DNA from: Sphingobium fuliginis
GTDB taxonomy: Bacteria; Pseudomonadota; Alphaproteobacteria; Sphingomonadales; Sphingomonadaceae
DNA length: 64,000 nucleotides
Direction: 5' to 3'
Assembly: GCF_004152845.1 (NCBI RefSeq)
Contig: NZ_SEON01000009.1
Coordinates: 124,001 to 188,000, forward strand
This document shows positions 45,257-54,968 of this stretch, piece after piece; position 1 is the stretch's first letter; each line of letters starts with the position of its first letter. The notes beneath the pieces were generated by a model. That model was not told where the DNA came from, did no database searches, and worked only from the letters and a program-made list of their open reading frames with translations. A program made the position numbers and the translations under genes.

Positions 45257-46141
45257 ATGGCGGACGAATTCATCACCATCGGTTCAGGCGATCTGAGCGC
45301 CGTCGTCAACCCGCTGGGGGCGGAGCTCTGGTCGCTGAAGGACCGGCAGGGGCGCGAGTTGATGACCGATGCGGACCCGCGCTGGTGGACGGGACACGCG
45401 CCGTTGCTCTTCCCCTTCGTCGGGCGCTCTCGCGGGGATGCCTATCGCTTCGAGGGGCGGGATTACGCGATGCCGCAGCATGGCTTTGCGCGGCGCAGGG
45501 CTTTCGCGCTGGTGGAGCGGAGCGGCGAGGCCGTGACCTTCCGGCTGGAGGCGGATGCGGAGACGCGGGCGGTCTATCCCTTCGACTTCCGGCTGGACAT
45601 GCGCTTCGCGGTCGAGGGAGCGGCGCTGCGGATGAAGGCGACGGTGGCCAATATCGGCGAGGGCAACCTGCCCTTCTCCTTCGGCTATCATCCTGCCTTT
45701 GCATGGCCGCTGCCCTATGGCGGGGCGGCGGAGGATCACCGGGTGCTGTTCGAGAAGGCGGAACCCGCGCCGATCCGCAAGGTGGGGGACGAGCCGGGCC
45801 TGATCGCGCGGGAAAGCATTGCTTCACCCGTGGATGGCCAGGTGCTGGTGCCCACCCATGCGATGTTTGAGGGCGACGCGCTGGTCTGGGACCGGCTGGA
45901 GAGCCGCAGCCTGTTCTGGGGCGTGCCGGGCGGCAAGGGGCTGAGGATCGATTTTCCCGATACGCCCTGGCTGGGGCTGTGGCAAAAGCCGGGGGCGCAT
46001 TATCTTTGCGTGGAACCCTGGGCGGGGATGGCCGATCCGGTGGGTTTTACCGGAGATGTTTGGGAGAAGCAGGGGATCATGCGGCTGGCGCCGGGGAAGG
46101 AACGGGCCTTCCGGATGGACGTGACGGTGGTGGGCGGCTGA
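45257..46141 (+). CDS. Aldose 1-epimerase family protein
   Basis: The 294-residue beta-sandwich protein belongs to the GalM/YeaD-like superfamily: LSAVVNPLGAELWSLKDRQG, WWTGHAPLLFPFVGRSRGDA, MPQHGFARRRAF (catalytic-histidine region), SFGYHPAFAWPLP (second histidine) and YLCVEPWAGMADP. Members interconvert sugar anomers or act on hexose 6-phosphate anomers. AAGGAG lies ten bases before the ATG at 45257. It stands upstream of prfC with 66 bases between. Confidence 0.9.
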   Translation: MADEFITIGSGDLSAVVNPLGAELWSLKDRQGRELMTDADPRWWTGHAPLLFPFVGRSRGDAYRFEGRDYAMPQHGFARRRAFALVERSGEAVTFRLEADAETRAVYPFDFRLDMRFAVEGAALRMKATVANIGEGNLPFSFGYHPAFAWPLPYGGAAEDHRVLFEKAEPAPIRKVGDEPGLIARESIASPVDGQVLVPTHAMFEGDALVWDRLESRSLFWGVPGGKGLRIDFPDTPWLGLWQKPGAHYLCVEPWAGMADPVGFTGDVWEKQGIMRLAPGKERAFRMDVTVVGG

Positions 46142-46207
46142 ATTCGAGTTGCCTTCCAAAAACGGCCTTACTGGCGCGGCGGCAAAGAATCGCTATATGG
46201 GCCGCCC

Positions 46208-47773
46208 ATGAGCATTCCTTCCCGCCGTACCTTCGCCATCATCTCGCACCCTGACGCGGGCAAGACCACGCTGACCGAGAAGCTGCTGCTGGAAGGCGGC
46301 GCGATCCATCTGGCGGGGGAGGTCAAGGCGCGCGGGGCGAACCGGCGCGCGCGGTCCGACTGGATGAAGATCGAGCAGCAGCGCGGCATTTCCGTGACCA
46401 GCTCCGTCATGACCTTCGAACGCGACGGGGTGACGTTCAACCTGCTCGACACGCCGGGGCACGAGGATTTTTCCGAGGACACCTATCGCACGCTGACGGC
46501 GGTGGACTCGGCCGTGATGGTGATCGACGCCGCCAAGGGCATCGAGCCGCAGACGCGCAAGCTGTTCGAGGTGTGCCGCCTGCGCAACGTCCCCATCATC
46601 ACCTTCGTCAACAAGGTGGATCGTGAAGGGCGCGACGCCTTCGCCCTGCTGGATGAAGTGGCGGACGCGCTGGCGCTGGACGTGTGTCCGATGAGCTGGC
46701 CGGTCGGCATGGGCGGCGAGTTCGAGGGGATTTACGACTTCGCCCGGAACCGCCTGCGCCAGCCTTCGGGCGCGAGCAAGGAATTTGAGGGGAAGGAAGC
46801 CTCCTTCTCCGGCATCGACGATGATGCTCTGGCCGGGCATCTGTCCGGACAGGGGCTGGCGCGGCTGCGGGAGGAGGCGGAACTGGCTGTGGGCGGCTAT
46901 GCCGATTTCGACCTTGCCGCCTATCGCCATGGCGACCTGACGCCGGTCTATTTCGGGTCGGCGCTCAAGCTGTTCGGCGTGACCGAACTGATCGACGCGC
47001 TGGCCGCCCATGCGCCGCCGCCGCGTGCCCAGCCCGCCGAGCCCGCGCCCGTCGAGCCGGAGAATAGCGAAGTCACCGGCTTCATCTTCAAGGTCCAGGC
47101 CAATATGGACCCGCAGCATCGCGACCGGATCGCCTTCATGCGGCTCTGTTCGGGCAAGTTCCGGCGGGGCATGAAGCTGACGCCAAGCGGCAGCGGCAAG
47201 CCGATCGCCGTGCATTCCCCGATCCTCTTCTTCGCGCAGGACCGCGAGATTGCGGACGAGGCCTTTCCGGGCGACATCATCGGCATTCCCAACCATGGAA
47301 CGCTGCGCGTCGGCGATACGCTGAGCGAGAAGGCCGGGGTCCGCTTCACCGGCCTGCCGAACTTCGCGCCTGAAATCCTGCGGCGCGTGGCGCTGAAGGA
47401 CCCGACCAAGACGAAGCAGCTCCGCAAGGCGCTGGATGACCTGTCCGAAGAGGGCGTGATCCAGGTCTTCTATCCGGAAATCGGATCGAACTGGATCGTC
47501 GGCGTGGTCGGGCAGTTGCAGCTCGACGTGCTGATCTCCCGGCTGGAGGCGGAATATAAGGTCGCGGCCGGGCTGGAGGCTTCGCCCTTCGACACGGCGC
47601 GATGGATTTCGGGGGACGACGCCGCGATCAGGGACCTGGTGTCGTTCAACGGCGCCAATATGGCCAAGGATCGCGACGGCAACCTCGTCTTCATGGCGAA
47701 GAGCGCCTGGGACATCGGCTATCAGCAGGAGCGGCACCCCAAGGTCAAGTTCAGCGCGACCAAGGAGCGTTGA
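46208..47773 (+). CDS. prfC: Peptide chain release factor 3
   Basis: RF3 is a translational GTPase that recycles RF1/RF2 after termination. The 521-residue protein has G1 HPDAGKTTLTEKLL (14-27), switch region KIEQQRGISVTSSVMTF, G3 DTPGHEDFSEDTYR and G4 NKVDRE. RF3-specific blocks follow: DEVADALALDVCPMSWPVG, VIQVFYPEIGSNWIVGVVGQ and ARWISGDDAAI. Length matches the family (about 525). It ends before an inverted pair of extragenic palindromes. Confidence 0.96.
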   Translation: MSIPSRRTFAIISHPDAGKTTLTEKLLLEGGAIHLAGEVKARGANRRARSDWMKIEQQRGISVTSSVMTFERDGVTFNLLDTPGHEDFSEDTYRTLTAVDSAVMVIDAAKGIEPQTRKLFEVCRLRNVPIITFVNKVDREGRDAFALLDEVADALALDVCPMSWPVGMGGEFEGIYDFARNRLRQPSGASKEFEGKEASFSGIDDDALAGHLSGQGLARLREEAELAVGGYADFDLAAYRHGDLTPVYFGSALKLFGVTELIDALAAHAPPPRAQPAEPAPVEPENSEVTGFIFKVQANMDPQHRDRIAFMRLCSGKFRRGMKLTPSGSGKPIAVHSPILFFAQDREIADEAFPGDIIGIPNHGTLRVGDTLSEKAGVRFTGLPNFAPEILRRVALKDPTKTKQLRKALDDLSEEGVIQVFYPEIGSNWIVGVVGQLQLDVLISRLEAEYKVAAGLEASPFDTARWISGDDAAIRDLVSFNGANMAKDRDGNLVFMAKSAWDIGYQQERHPKVKFSATKER

Positions 47774-47809
47774 ACGGGGTACGGCCGAATTTGGCCAATT
47801 CAAGACATT

Positions 47810-47946
47810 CCCCTCCCGTAAACGGGAGGGGTTAGGGGTGGGCGCGAGCGTAGCGAGCTTCTGACTTAGCCGTTGCAAAACAGCGCAGGTGCCGCGCCAG
47901 CTCACCCCCTAACCCCCTCCCGCCTGCGGGAGGGGGCATGTCCTGA
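47810..47946. repeat. Inverted pair of CCCTCCCG-type extragenic palindromes
   Basis: Hairpin one is CCCCTCCCG (47810-47818) with CGGGAGGGG (47823-47831), followed by TTAGGGGTGGGC. Hairpin two, in opposite orientation, is CCCCCTCCCG (47923-47932) with CGGGAGGGGG (47937-47946), preceded by its own inverted TAGGGGGTGAGC tail. The two tails face each other across about 67 bases that include GCGAGCGTAGCGAGC. The pair fills the gap between converging prfC and metW and may end both transcripts. Confidence 0.6.
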
Positions 47947-47961
47947 TTCCACCCCTCCCGC

Positions 47962-48549
47962 TTACCGCCGCAGCAGGAACACCGCATGTTCCGCGAACAG
48001 ATTGGCGTTCGCATGGGTGGTTTCCCGGTCGCCCTTCAGGAACCATTGGCCGTCTATGGTCCAGCCGCGATCCTTCACCAGGGCGCGGAAATCGTCGACC
48101 GTGACATGGTGGATGTTGAGCGTGTCGTACCATGTGTCGGGCAGCAGGCGCGTCACCGGCATGCGCCCGCCCCAGAACAGCGACAGCCGCCCGCGCCAAT
48201 GGGCGAAATTGGGGAAGGATACGAAGGCCTGACGGCCAATGCGCAGCAGTTCCTCCACCACGCGGTCCGGGCGTCGGGTGGTCTGGAGCGTCTGGCTCAA
48301 GATCGCATAGTCGAAGCTGGCTTCGGGATAAGTGACAAGGTCGGTGTCGGCGTCCCCCTGCACCACCGAAAGTCCCCGGCCAACGGCGGCGGCGACATTG
48401 TGCGGGTCGATTTCAAGGCCGCGCGCGTCGACCCGTTTGGTGTCGCGCAGCGCCGCCATCAGCGCGCCGTCGCCGCAGCCCACGTCCAGCACCCGCGCGC
48501 CGGGGGTCACGGTACGGGCGATCAGGGCGAGGTCGGGACGCAGGCTCAT
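47962..48549 (-). CDS. metW: Methionine biosynthesis protein MetW (SAM-dependent methyltransferase fold)
   Basis: The 195-residue product has a class I methyltransferase fold with [47 protein letters not shown] and [20 protein letters not shown]. MetW pairs with MetX in many proteobacteria and is required for full homoserine acylation. ATG 48549 overlaps the metX stop as ATGA, as expected for the conserved metX-metW operon. Confidence 0.93.
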   Translation of the reverse strand: MSLRPDLALIARTVTPGARVLDVGCGDGALMAALRDTKRVDARGLEIDPHNVAAAVGRGLSVVQGDADTDLVTYPEASFDYAILSQTLQTTRRPDRVVEELLRIGRQAFVSFPNFAHWRGRLSLFWGGRMPVTRLLPDTWYDTLNIHHVTVDDFRALVKDRGWTIDGQWFLKGDRETTHANANLFAEHAVFLLRR

Positions 48550-49697
48550 GCGCGGCCGCCCTTCAGGAAGCCGTCCACCACCCGGTTCAGTTCCGGGCAT
48601 TCCAGCAGGAAGGCGTCATGGCCGAAGGGGCTGGAGAGTTCGACGAAGCTCGCCTGCGCGCCGCCGGCATTGAGCGCGTGGACGATCAGGCGGGATTCCG
48701 CCGTGGGATAGAGCCAGTCCGTGTCGAAGCTGACGAGGCAGAAACGCGCCCTGGATGCCGTAAAGGCCTTGGCAAGGCTGCCGCCATGATCCTCCGCAAT
48801 GTCATAATAGTCCATGGCGCGGGTGATGTAGAGATAGCTGTTGGCGTCGAACCGCTCGACGAAGCTCAGCCCCTGGTGGCGCAGATAGGATTCCACCTGG
48901 AAATCGGCGTCGAAGCCGAAGGTCTTGGACCCATTCGGGTTTTCCGGGCGCCCCTGAAGACGACGCCCGAATTTCTCTGTGAGGCCCGCTTCGGAAAGAT
49001 AGGTGATGTGCGCGGCCATGCGCGCCACCGCCAGGCCCGCGCTGGGGATCGCGCCGTCCGCATAATAGTCGCCGCCGCGCCAGTTGGGGTCGGCCATGAT
49101 CGCCTGCCGCCCGACTTCGTGGAAGGCGATGTTCTGGGCGCTGTGTCGCGCCGTGGAGGCGATGACGACGCAGCTTTTGACGCGTTCCGGATAAAGGGTG
49201 GGCCAGATCAGCGCCTGCATGCCGCCCATGGAACCGCCGATCACGGCATGAAGCCGGTCCACGCCCAGATGATCGAGCAGCATCGCCTGGGCGCGGACCA
49301 TGTCGGCGATGGTGATCACCGGAAAGCGCATCGCATGGGGGTCGCCGGTCGCGGGGTCCAGGCTGGCAGGCCCGCTGGAGCCCATGCAACTGCCGATGAC
49401 ATTGGCGCAGACGATGAAATGACGGGCGGGGTCGACCGGCTTCCCCTCCCCCACCAGCCGCCACCACCAACCGGGCTTGCCGGTGACGGGATGGTCCGAC
49501 GCGACATATTGATCGCCGGTCAGCGCGTGGCAGATGAGGATGACGTTGGAACGGTCCGCATTCATCCGCCCGTAGGTTTCATAGGCGATGTCCACCGGCC
49601 CCAGCGCGGCTCCGCTGTCCAGCCGCAGCGGGCCGGGCAGCCGCGCCTGCCGGCGCAGGCCGAAACGGGTGTCATCGGGAAAGGACGCGCTGGCCAT
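48546..49697 (-). CDS. metX: Homoserine O-acyltransferase
   Basis: MetX acylates homoserine at the entry to methionine synthesis. The 383-residue alpha/beta-hydrolase-fold protein has [40 protein letters not shown] and the nucleophile elbow [10 protein letters not shown] (Ser156). [17 protein letters not shown] (acid) and [11 protein letters not shown] (histidine) complete the triad. Whether acetyl- or succinyl-CoA is used cannot be decided safely by eye. It is divergent from the 2-hydroxyacid dehydrogenase gene. Confidence 0.94.
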   Translation of the reverse strand: MASASFPDDTRFGLRRQARLPGPLRLDSGAALGPVDIAYETYGRMNADRSNVILICHALTGDQYVASDHPVTGKPGWWWRLVGEGKPVDPARHFIVCANVIGSCMGSSGPASLDPATGDPHAMRFPVITIADMVRAQAMLLDHLGVDRLHAVIGGSMGGMQALIWPTLYPERVKSCVVIASTARHSAQNIAFHEVGRQAIMADPNWRGGDYYADGAIPSAGLAVARMAAHITYLSEAGLTEKFGRRLQGRPENPNGSKTFGFDADFQVESYLRHQGLSFVERFDANSYLYITRAMDYYDIAEDHGGSLAKAFTASRARFCLVSFDTDWLYPTAESRLIVHALNAGGAQASFVELSSPFGHDAFLLECPELNRVVDGFLKGGRA

Positions 49698-49754
49698 ATC
49701 GGTTCGGGCTAGGACCGGGGCCGGGCTCTGTCAATCGGCCCTTCCTTCGCCTAG

Positions 49755-50714
49755 ATGACGGGCATGACCGACCATTCTTCCATCCCTATCCTCACCTATG
49801 GCCCGCTCTATCCCTATCTGGACGATGGGCTGGCACGGCGCTTTGCGGTTCACGCCCTTGCGGCGGATGCCGATCCGGATGCGCTGCCGCCCGAAGCGCG
49901 GGAGGCGCGGGCGCTGGTATCCTTCGGATCGGTCGGCGCCTCCGCGGCGATCATGGACGCCTTGCCGAAGCTGGAGATGATCGGGCTGTTTTCGGTTGGC
50001 TATGACAAGGTCGATGTCGATCATGCACGGGCGAAGGGCATTCGCGTCACCAATACGCCGGACGTGCTGACCGATGACGTGGCCGACCTGGCGGTGGGGC
50101 TGCTCTATGCGACGGTGCGCAATATCGCGGCCAATGACCGGATGGTGCGGGCCGGGGATTGGGCGCGGGGCGTGAAGCCGCCGCTGTGCGGGCGCGTGAC
50201 GGGCAAGCGGATCGGGATTTTGGGACTGGGCCGGATCGGGCGCGCCATCGCCCGGCGGCTGGAGCCGGTGGCGGGGGAGATTATCTACCACAGCCGGCGG
50301 GCGGTGGCGGATACGACCTGTCGCTATGTGGCCGATCCGCTGGATTTCGCGCGGCAGAGCGATGTCGTCATTGTCGCGACCTCCGGCGGGCCGGAGGCGC
50401 GCGGGCTGGTCGATGCGGCGATGCTGGATGCGCTGGGCCCCGAGGGCGTGATCATCAACATCAGCCGGGGCAGCGTGATCGATGAGGACGCGCTGGTGGC
50501 GGCGCTGGGGGAAAGACGGATTGCGGGCGCGGGTCTCGACGTGTTCGCGAACGAGCCGCATGTGCCGGAAGCGCTGTTGGAAATGGATCATGTGGTGCTG
50601 CAACCGCATCAGGGCAGCGCGACCGTCGAGACGCGCAAGGCGATGGCCGATCTGGTGCTTGCCAATCTGGATGCCTGGGCGGCGGGCGAACCCCTGCTGA
50701 CCCCCGTGGTGTGA
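49755..50714 (+). CDS. 2-hydroxyacid dehydrogenase, D-isomer family
   Basis: The 319-residue protein has the NAD-binding motif [40 protein letters not shown] and the catalytic Arg region [18 protein letters not shown]. The Glu in [15 protein letters not shown] and the His in [13 protein letters not shown] complete the catalytic set. Members include glyoxylate/hydroxypyruvate reductases. The substrate is not resolved here. A start at ATG 49764 is equally possible because neither has a clear ribosome site. It lies upstream of hisC by 61 bases. Confidence 0.9.
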   Translation: MTGMTDHSSIPILTYGPLYPYLDDGLARRFAVHALAADADPDALPPEAREARALVSFGSVGASAAIMDALPKLEMIGLFSVGYDKVDVDHARAKGIRVTNTPDVLTDDVADLAVGLLYATVRNIAANDRMVRAGDWARGVKPPLCGRVTGKRIGILGLGRIGRAIARRLEPVAGEIIYHSRRAVADTTCRYVADPLDFARQSDVVIVATSGGPEARGLVDAAMLDALGPEGVIINISRGSVIDEDALVAALGERRIAGAGLDVFANEPHVPEALLEMDHVVLQPHQGSATVETRKAMADLVLANLDAWAAGEPLLTPVV

Positions 50715-50775
50715 GAAGCGGACGCCCGCATCCAAGCGCTTTGCGTTTCGCTTCGATGACGCTAAAGCGCGGCGC

Positions 50776-51873
50776 ATGACAAAGCTTGCCCCCAAAGACT
50801 GGATCCTCGGCATTTCACCCTATGTTCCCGGCAAGTCGGCCGCCGATGACGGGCGACCGCTGGTGAAGCTGTCCGCCAATGAAAATCCGCTGGGCACCGG
50901 GGAAGCGGCGCGGGCCGCACTGGTCGCGGCAACGGCGGATCTGGCGACCTATCCCGATCCCGGCGCGGCCAGGCTGCGCGAGGCGATCGCGGCGGCGCAT
51001 GGGCTGGACCCGGCGCGGGTGATCTACGGCACCGGGTCGGACGAATTGCTGCATATCGCGGCGAGCGCCTATGCCGGGCCGGGGGATGAGGTGCTCTACG
51101 TCCGCTACGGCTTTTCGGTGTACGACATCGCGGCGCGGCGCGTGGGGGCGACGCCGGTCATCGCGCCGGACGCCGATTATGCGACCGATGTGGATGCGCT
51201 GCTCGCGGCGGTGACGGAGAAGACCAAGGTCGTCTTCCTCGCCAACCCCAACAACCCGACCGGCACCATGACGTCGCGGGAAGAGATTGCGCGGCTGCAT
51301 GCCGGTCTGCGGCCCGACATATTGTTCGTGCTGGATCAGGCCTATGCCGAATATCTGGACGCGGACGAGGATGATGGCGGGCTGGAACTGGCGAAGAATG
51401 CCGCCAATATGTTCGTGACCCGGACATTTTCGAAGATTTACGGGCTTGCCGCCGAGCGGATCGGCTGGGGCTATGCCAGCGCCGAGGTGATCGACGTGCT
51501 GCACCGCATCCGCGCGCCGTTCAACGTGACGACGGCCGGGCAGGCCGCTGCGGTGGCGGCGATCGAGGACGTCGCCTGGGTCGAGGCGAGCCGGACACAT
51601 AACCGGAAATGGCGCGAATGGCTGGCGGGCGAGATCGCCGCGCTGTCCAACCATGGGCTGCGCGCCGTGCCGAGCAAGGCGAATTTCCTGCTTATCCTGT
51701 TCGACGGCCGGCTGACGGCCGAGGCGGCGATGAAGGGCCTGTGGGACGAAGGCTTCGCCACCCGCTGGCTGCCGGGGCAGGGTCTGCCCAACGGACTGCG
51801 CATCACCATCGGCACCGAGGATCAGATGCGCAAGGTCGCGGCCAAGCTGCGCGCCATGGCGGAAGCGGCCTGA
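50776..51873 (+). CDS. hisC: Histidinol-phosphate aminotransferase
   Basis: This is a class II-fold PLP aminotransferase of 365 residues. It has [51 protein letters not shown] and [11 protein letters not shown], then the PLP lysine in [19 protein letters not shown] (about Lys220). The final Arg is in [15 protein letters not shown]. Besides histidine synthesis, alphaproteobacterial HisC copies next to tyrA often transaminate aromatic precursors. It overlaps tyrA by one base, so this copy may serve tyrosine/phenylalanine as well. Confidence 0.93.
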   Translation: MTKLAPKDWILGISPYVPGKSAADDGRPLVKLSANENPLGTGEAARAALVAATADLATYPDPGAARLREAIAAAHGLDPARVIYGTGSDELLHIAASAYAGPGDEVLYVRYGFSVYDIAARRVGATPVIAPDADYATDVDALLAAVTEKTKVVFLANPNNPTGTMTSREEIARLHAGLRPDILFVLDQAYAEYLDADEDDGGLELAKNAANMFVTRTFSKIYGLAAERIGWGYASAEVIDVLHRIRAPFNVTTAGQAAAVAAIEDVAWVEASRTHNRKWREWLAGEIAALSNHGLRAVPSKANFLLILFDGRLTAEAAMKGLWDEGFATRWLPGQGLPNGLRITIGTEDQMRKVAAKLRAMAEAA

Positions 51874-52778
51874 TGCTGCCATTCTCGCGCGTCACGATCA
51901 TTGGGCTGGGCCTGATCGGCTCCTCGCTGGCGCGGGCGATCCGCGAAGCCATGCCAACCGTTCGGGTGACGGGCCATGATGCCGATGCCGGCGTGCGGGA
52001 GATCGCGCGGGCCATCGATCTGTGCGACGACGTGACCGATACGGCGGGCGCTTCGGTGACGGATGCCGATCTGGTCGTGCTGTGCGTGCCGGTGCGGGCC
52101 ATGGGCGCGGCGGCGGCGGAGATTGCCGACGATCTGCCTGCGGAGGCGATCATCAGCGATGTCGGCTCCTGCAAGGCCGATGTGCTGGCGCAGTTGAACA
52201 TTGCCTTGCCCGGGCGCACGGTCATTCCCGCCCATCCCGTCGCGGGCACGGAGAATAGCGGGCCGGAAGCGGGCTTCGCCTCCCTGTTCCGGGGCCGCTG
52301 GTGCATCGTGACGCCGCCCGCCGACGCCGATCCGGCGGCGGTCGAGCGCGTGTCGGAGCTGTGGCGGCGCGTCGGCGCGGATGTCGAGACGATGGACCCG
52401 GCGCATCATGACCTGGTGCTGGCGGTGACCAGCCATCTGCCGCACCTTATCGCCTATACCATCGTCGGCACCGCCAGCGATCTGGAGGATGTGACCCAGT
52501 CGGAAGTCATCAAATATTCCGCCGGCGGCTTCCGCGACTTCACCCGCATCGCCGCGTCCGATCCGACCATGTGGCGCGACGTGTTCCTGGCGAACAAGGA
52601 TGCGGTGCTGGAGATGCTCCAGCGCTTTTCGGAGGATCTGTCGGCCTTGCAGCGGGCGATCCGCTGGAATGACGGGGATGCGCTGTTCAACCTGTTCACC
52701 CGCACGCGGGCGATCCGGCGGTCGATCATCGAACAGGGACAGGACGATCCCAAGCCCGACTTCGGGCGTTCACATTGA
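51873..52778 (+). CDS. tyrA: Prephenate/arogenate dehydrogenase
   Basis: TyrA oxidatively decarboxylates prephenate or arogenate on the way to tyrosine. The 301-residue product has VTIIGLGLIGSSLARAIRE (NAD(P) motif), ISDVGSCKADVL, HPVAGTENSGPEAGFASLF and ETMDPAHHDLVLAVTSHLPH with the catalytic histidine. GGFRDFTRIAASDPTMWRDV follows. It starts on the last base of the hisC stop (TGATG). A small CCTGC-CTTC-GCAGG hairpin follows at 52792-52805, between it and converging plsC. Confidence 0.94.
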   Translation: MLPFSRVTIIGLGLIGSSLARAIREAMPTVRVTGHDADAGVREIARAIDLCDDVTDTAGASVTDADLVVLCVPVRAMGAAAAEIADDLPAEAIISDVGSCKADVLAQLNIALPGRTVIPAHPVAGTENSGPEAGFASLFRGRWCIVTPPADADPAAVERVSELWRRVGADVETMDPAHHDLVLAVTSHLPHLIAYTIVGTASDLEDVTQSEVIKYSAGGFRDFTRIAASDPTMWRDVFLANKDAVLEMLQRFSEDLSALQRAIRWNDGDALFNLFTRTRAIRRSIIEQGQDDPKPDFGRSH

Positions 52779-52816
52779 ATAGCGGCGAGCGCCTGCCTTC
52801 GCAGGAGCATATCAGC

Positions 52817-53512
52817 CTATAAAGGCTCGTTCAGCGCATTGATGGCCGCATGGACGCGAACTTCCGCTTCCCGTCGATCCAGGCCGGGCGGAACGATCTC
52901 GCCCACCTTGTAAGTGATCGTGCCGCTGCGCTTCATGAACTTGCCGCGGGGCGAGACGCGGCCGCTGTCGACCGCGATGGGCACGACCGGCAGGCCCAGC
53001 AACACGTAGAGCCCGGCGAAACCGGCGCGCAAGGGCGGGCTTTCGCCATGGGGAACGCGGGTGCCTTCGGGAAAGAGGCAGATGGCGCGGCCCTCCGCCG
53101 TGGCGGCCTTGGCGGCGGTGCGAAGAGCGCGCAGCGCGCTCGCCCCGGCGCTGCGTTCGATGGGGATCAGGCCATAGCGGCGGGCGATGCCGCCCCAGAG
53201 CGGAATGTCGAACAGCTCGCGCTTGGCGGCGATGGCGGGACGATCCAGCAGGCAGAGCAGGTCGATCGTCTCGAACATCGATTCATGCTTGAGGATGTAG
53301 AGATAGGGACCGTCCTCCAGCCTTCCCTCGACCCGGACCTTCTGCCCCAGCAGCCAGCGCGCGCAGCCGCGATGGAAGCGGCTCCACGCGGTGGCGACGC
53401 GGGGAATGGAGCGGGGCGCGACCAGATTGACCGCCATGGCCGCAAGGACGAACAGCAGCGATCCCGGATAGAAGATCGACATGAAGGCGAGGGATCGCAG
53501 CGCGGTCAGCAT
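52817..53512 (-). CDS. plsC: 1-acyl-sn-glycerol-3-phosphate acyltransferase
   Basis: PlsC makes phosphatidic acid from lysophosphatidic acid at the inner membrane. The 231-residue protein has an N-terminal hydrophobic segment (about 8-33). Motif I is ILKHESMFETIDL (HX4E instead of the canonical HX4D, a known variant), then IPIERSAGASALR and motif III CLFPEGTRVPHGE, and VVPIAVDSG. It lies 14 bases past the ydcF gene, at the end of an ftsE-ftsX-ydcF-plsC run that is conserved in alphaproteobacteria. Confidence 0.9.
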   Translation of the reverse strand: MLTALRSLAFMSIFYPGSLLFVLAAMAVNLVAPRSIPRVATAWSRFHRGCARWLLGQKVRVEGRLEDGPYLYILKHESMFETIDLLCLLDRPAIAAKRELFDIPLWGGIARRYGLIPIERSAGASALRALRTAAKAATAEGRAICLFPEGTRVPHGESPPLRAGFAGLYVLLGLPVVPIAVDSGRVSPRGKFMKRSGTITYKVGEIVPPGLDRREAEVRVHAAINALNEPL

Positions 53513-53526
53513 TCCGGGTGAACCGT

Positions 53527-54057
53527 TCAGATACCAATAAGCGCCGCCGCCCGGCGCAGCAGATATTTATTATATTCACGCGCCAGCATGGTGAGGCTGG
53601 GGCGGCTGGGCACGGCGTCGTAGACCAGCGTGACCCGTTCGGGCAAGGCCTGCCGCAGTTCGAGCGCGGAACGCCGCATGTGCCAGTCGGTGGTGATGAG
53701 GCGCACCGTCTTGAAATCCCGCCGTTCCAGCCAGTGCGCTGTCTCTATGGCGTTGGACCGGGTGTCGATGGCTTCGCGGCCAAGCGTGATGCAACAGGAG
53801 AAGAGGCGTTCAGGCGCCTTATATTGCGCGGCCAGCTCCGCCGGGCGGACCGAGCGGTCGACGCCGGAGATCAGCATCCGCTTGGCCGCGCCGTCCTGAA
53901 GCAGGGAAAGGCCGCGGTCGATACGCCCGGCCCCGCCGGTCAGCACGACGATCGCGTCGGTCTGGCGACCGTCCAGCGGCTGGGGCAGGAAGATCGCGAA
54001 CCAGGCGAAGCCCAGCATCCATCCCAACAGGGTGACGGCGATGAAGCGGACGATCAC
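53527..54057 (-). CDS. YdcF family (DUF218) protein
   Basis: The 176-residue product starts at GTG 54057, overlapping the ftsX stop as GTGA. It has an N-terminal membrane helix (IAVTLLGWMLGFAWFAIFL) and a DUF218 domain: AIVVLTGGAGRIDRGLSLLQ, RMLISGVD, EAIDTRSNAIETAHWLE and LITTDWHMRRSALELRQAL. Members are linked to envelope glycan metabolism (SanA/ElyC type). The operon position suggests a role near cell division or envelope assembly. Confidence 0.88.
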   Translation of the reverse strand: MIVRFIAVTLLGWMLGFAWFAIFLPQPLDGRQTDAIVVLTGGAGRIDRGLSLLQDGAAKRMLISGVDRSVRPAELAAQYKAPERLFSCCITLGREAIDTRSNAIETAHWLERRDFKTVRLITTDWHMRRSALELRQALPERVTLVYDAVPSRPSLTMLAREYNKYLLRRAAALIGI

Positions 54058-54968
54058 AGCAGCCGCCCCAGCGACCGCAGCACCGTCCAGCGCGCCGCGA
54101 TCCGCGCCAGCAGCACGCAGCCCATGGGTATCGCGGCCAGCGCGGCCCAGCTTGTCCACGGCAGCTGGACGCCGCTCAGCAGTTCCGATCCCGTCGCCAG
54201 CAGCCGCGCGCCCAGCAGCAGGATCACCAGCAATGCGCAGGCAAAGCCGAGCGCGCCCCCGAACAGCGCGTCGAGGCCGATGCGCCGCTGGAACAGCCGG
54301 GCGATCTGCACGTCGGTCGCGCCCATCAGGTGCAGCACGTCGATGGTGCCGCGATGGCTGTCATGCGCGGCGCGGGCGGCGAGGACGACCACCGCGCCGG
54401 TCGCCAGCGTCATCAGCACGACGATGCCCGCCGCCAGCCAGCCAAGCGCGGAAAGCAGATCCGCGAGCGGCGCGAGGAAGGCGGCATGGGGTTCGATGCG
54501 GGCCTTTGGCGAGAGGGCATGGAGCTGTCGGCGGAGCCGCTCGACCTTCGCGTCCGTCTGGCCCGGCGTGAGTTCGATGTCGATCAGCGCTGGTATCGGC
54601 AGGTCGCCGCTGGCCGCGTCCTGCCCAAGCCAGGGACGGATCTGCTCCGCCAGCGCGGCGGACGGGACCGGACGAACGGCGCGGACGGTCGCGTCCTTGC
54701 GCAGTGCGGCGGCCATGGCGGCGCTGAGGCGCTCGCGCTGTTCGGCATTGGCTTCCACGATCTGCACCGTCGCGCGCCCGGCAAGGTCGGCGCCCATCGC
54801 CTTCACCGCCGCGCCCAGGCCCAGACCGGCAGCGGCCGACAGGACCGTCAGGAACATCATGATGGCAATGATCCAGGGCATGGGGCCGGCCACCCGCCCC
54901 TCCGGCAGCAGCCGGTGGCGCGCGGCGGCGGCGGCGCGGCGATTGCCCATGGCGCCGGGGGACGCCAT
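54054..54968 (-). CDS. ftsX: Cell division ABC transporter permease FtsX
   Basis: FtsX with FtsE relays divisome signals to periplasmic peptidoglycan hydrolases. The 304-residue protein has a short cytoplasmic N-terminus and a first membrane helix (MPWIIAIMMFLTVLSAAAGL). An extracytoplasmic domain (about 65-170) and three C-terminal helices follow (LSALGWLAAGIVVLMTLATG, LFGGALGFACALLVILLLG, WAALAAIPMGCVLLARIAA). The segment RGTIDVLHLMGATDVQIARL is the FtsX coupling region. Its ATG shares one base with the ftsE stop. Confidence 0.93.
   Translation of the reverse strand: MASPGAMGNRRAAAAARHRLLPEGRVAGPMPWIIAIMMFLTVLSAAAGLGLGAAVKAMGADLAGRATVQIVEANAEQRERLSAAMAAALRKDATVRAVRPVPSAALAEQIRPWLGQDAASGDLPIPALIDIELTPGQTDAKVERLRRQLHALSPKARIEPHAAFLAPLADLLSALGWLAAGIVVLMTLATGAVVVLAARAAHDSHRGTIDVLHLMGATDVQIARLFQRRIGLDALFGGALGFACALLVILLLGARLLATGSELLSGVQLPWTSWAALAAIPMGCVLLARIAARWTVLRSLGRLL

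Noticed and set aside
47810-47946. CRISPR array
   Set aside because: Only two hairpins in opposite orientation, no regular direct repeats or spacers, and no cas genes anywhere in the window.
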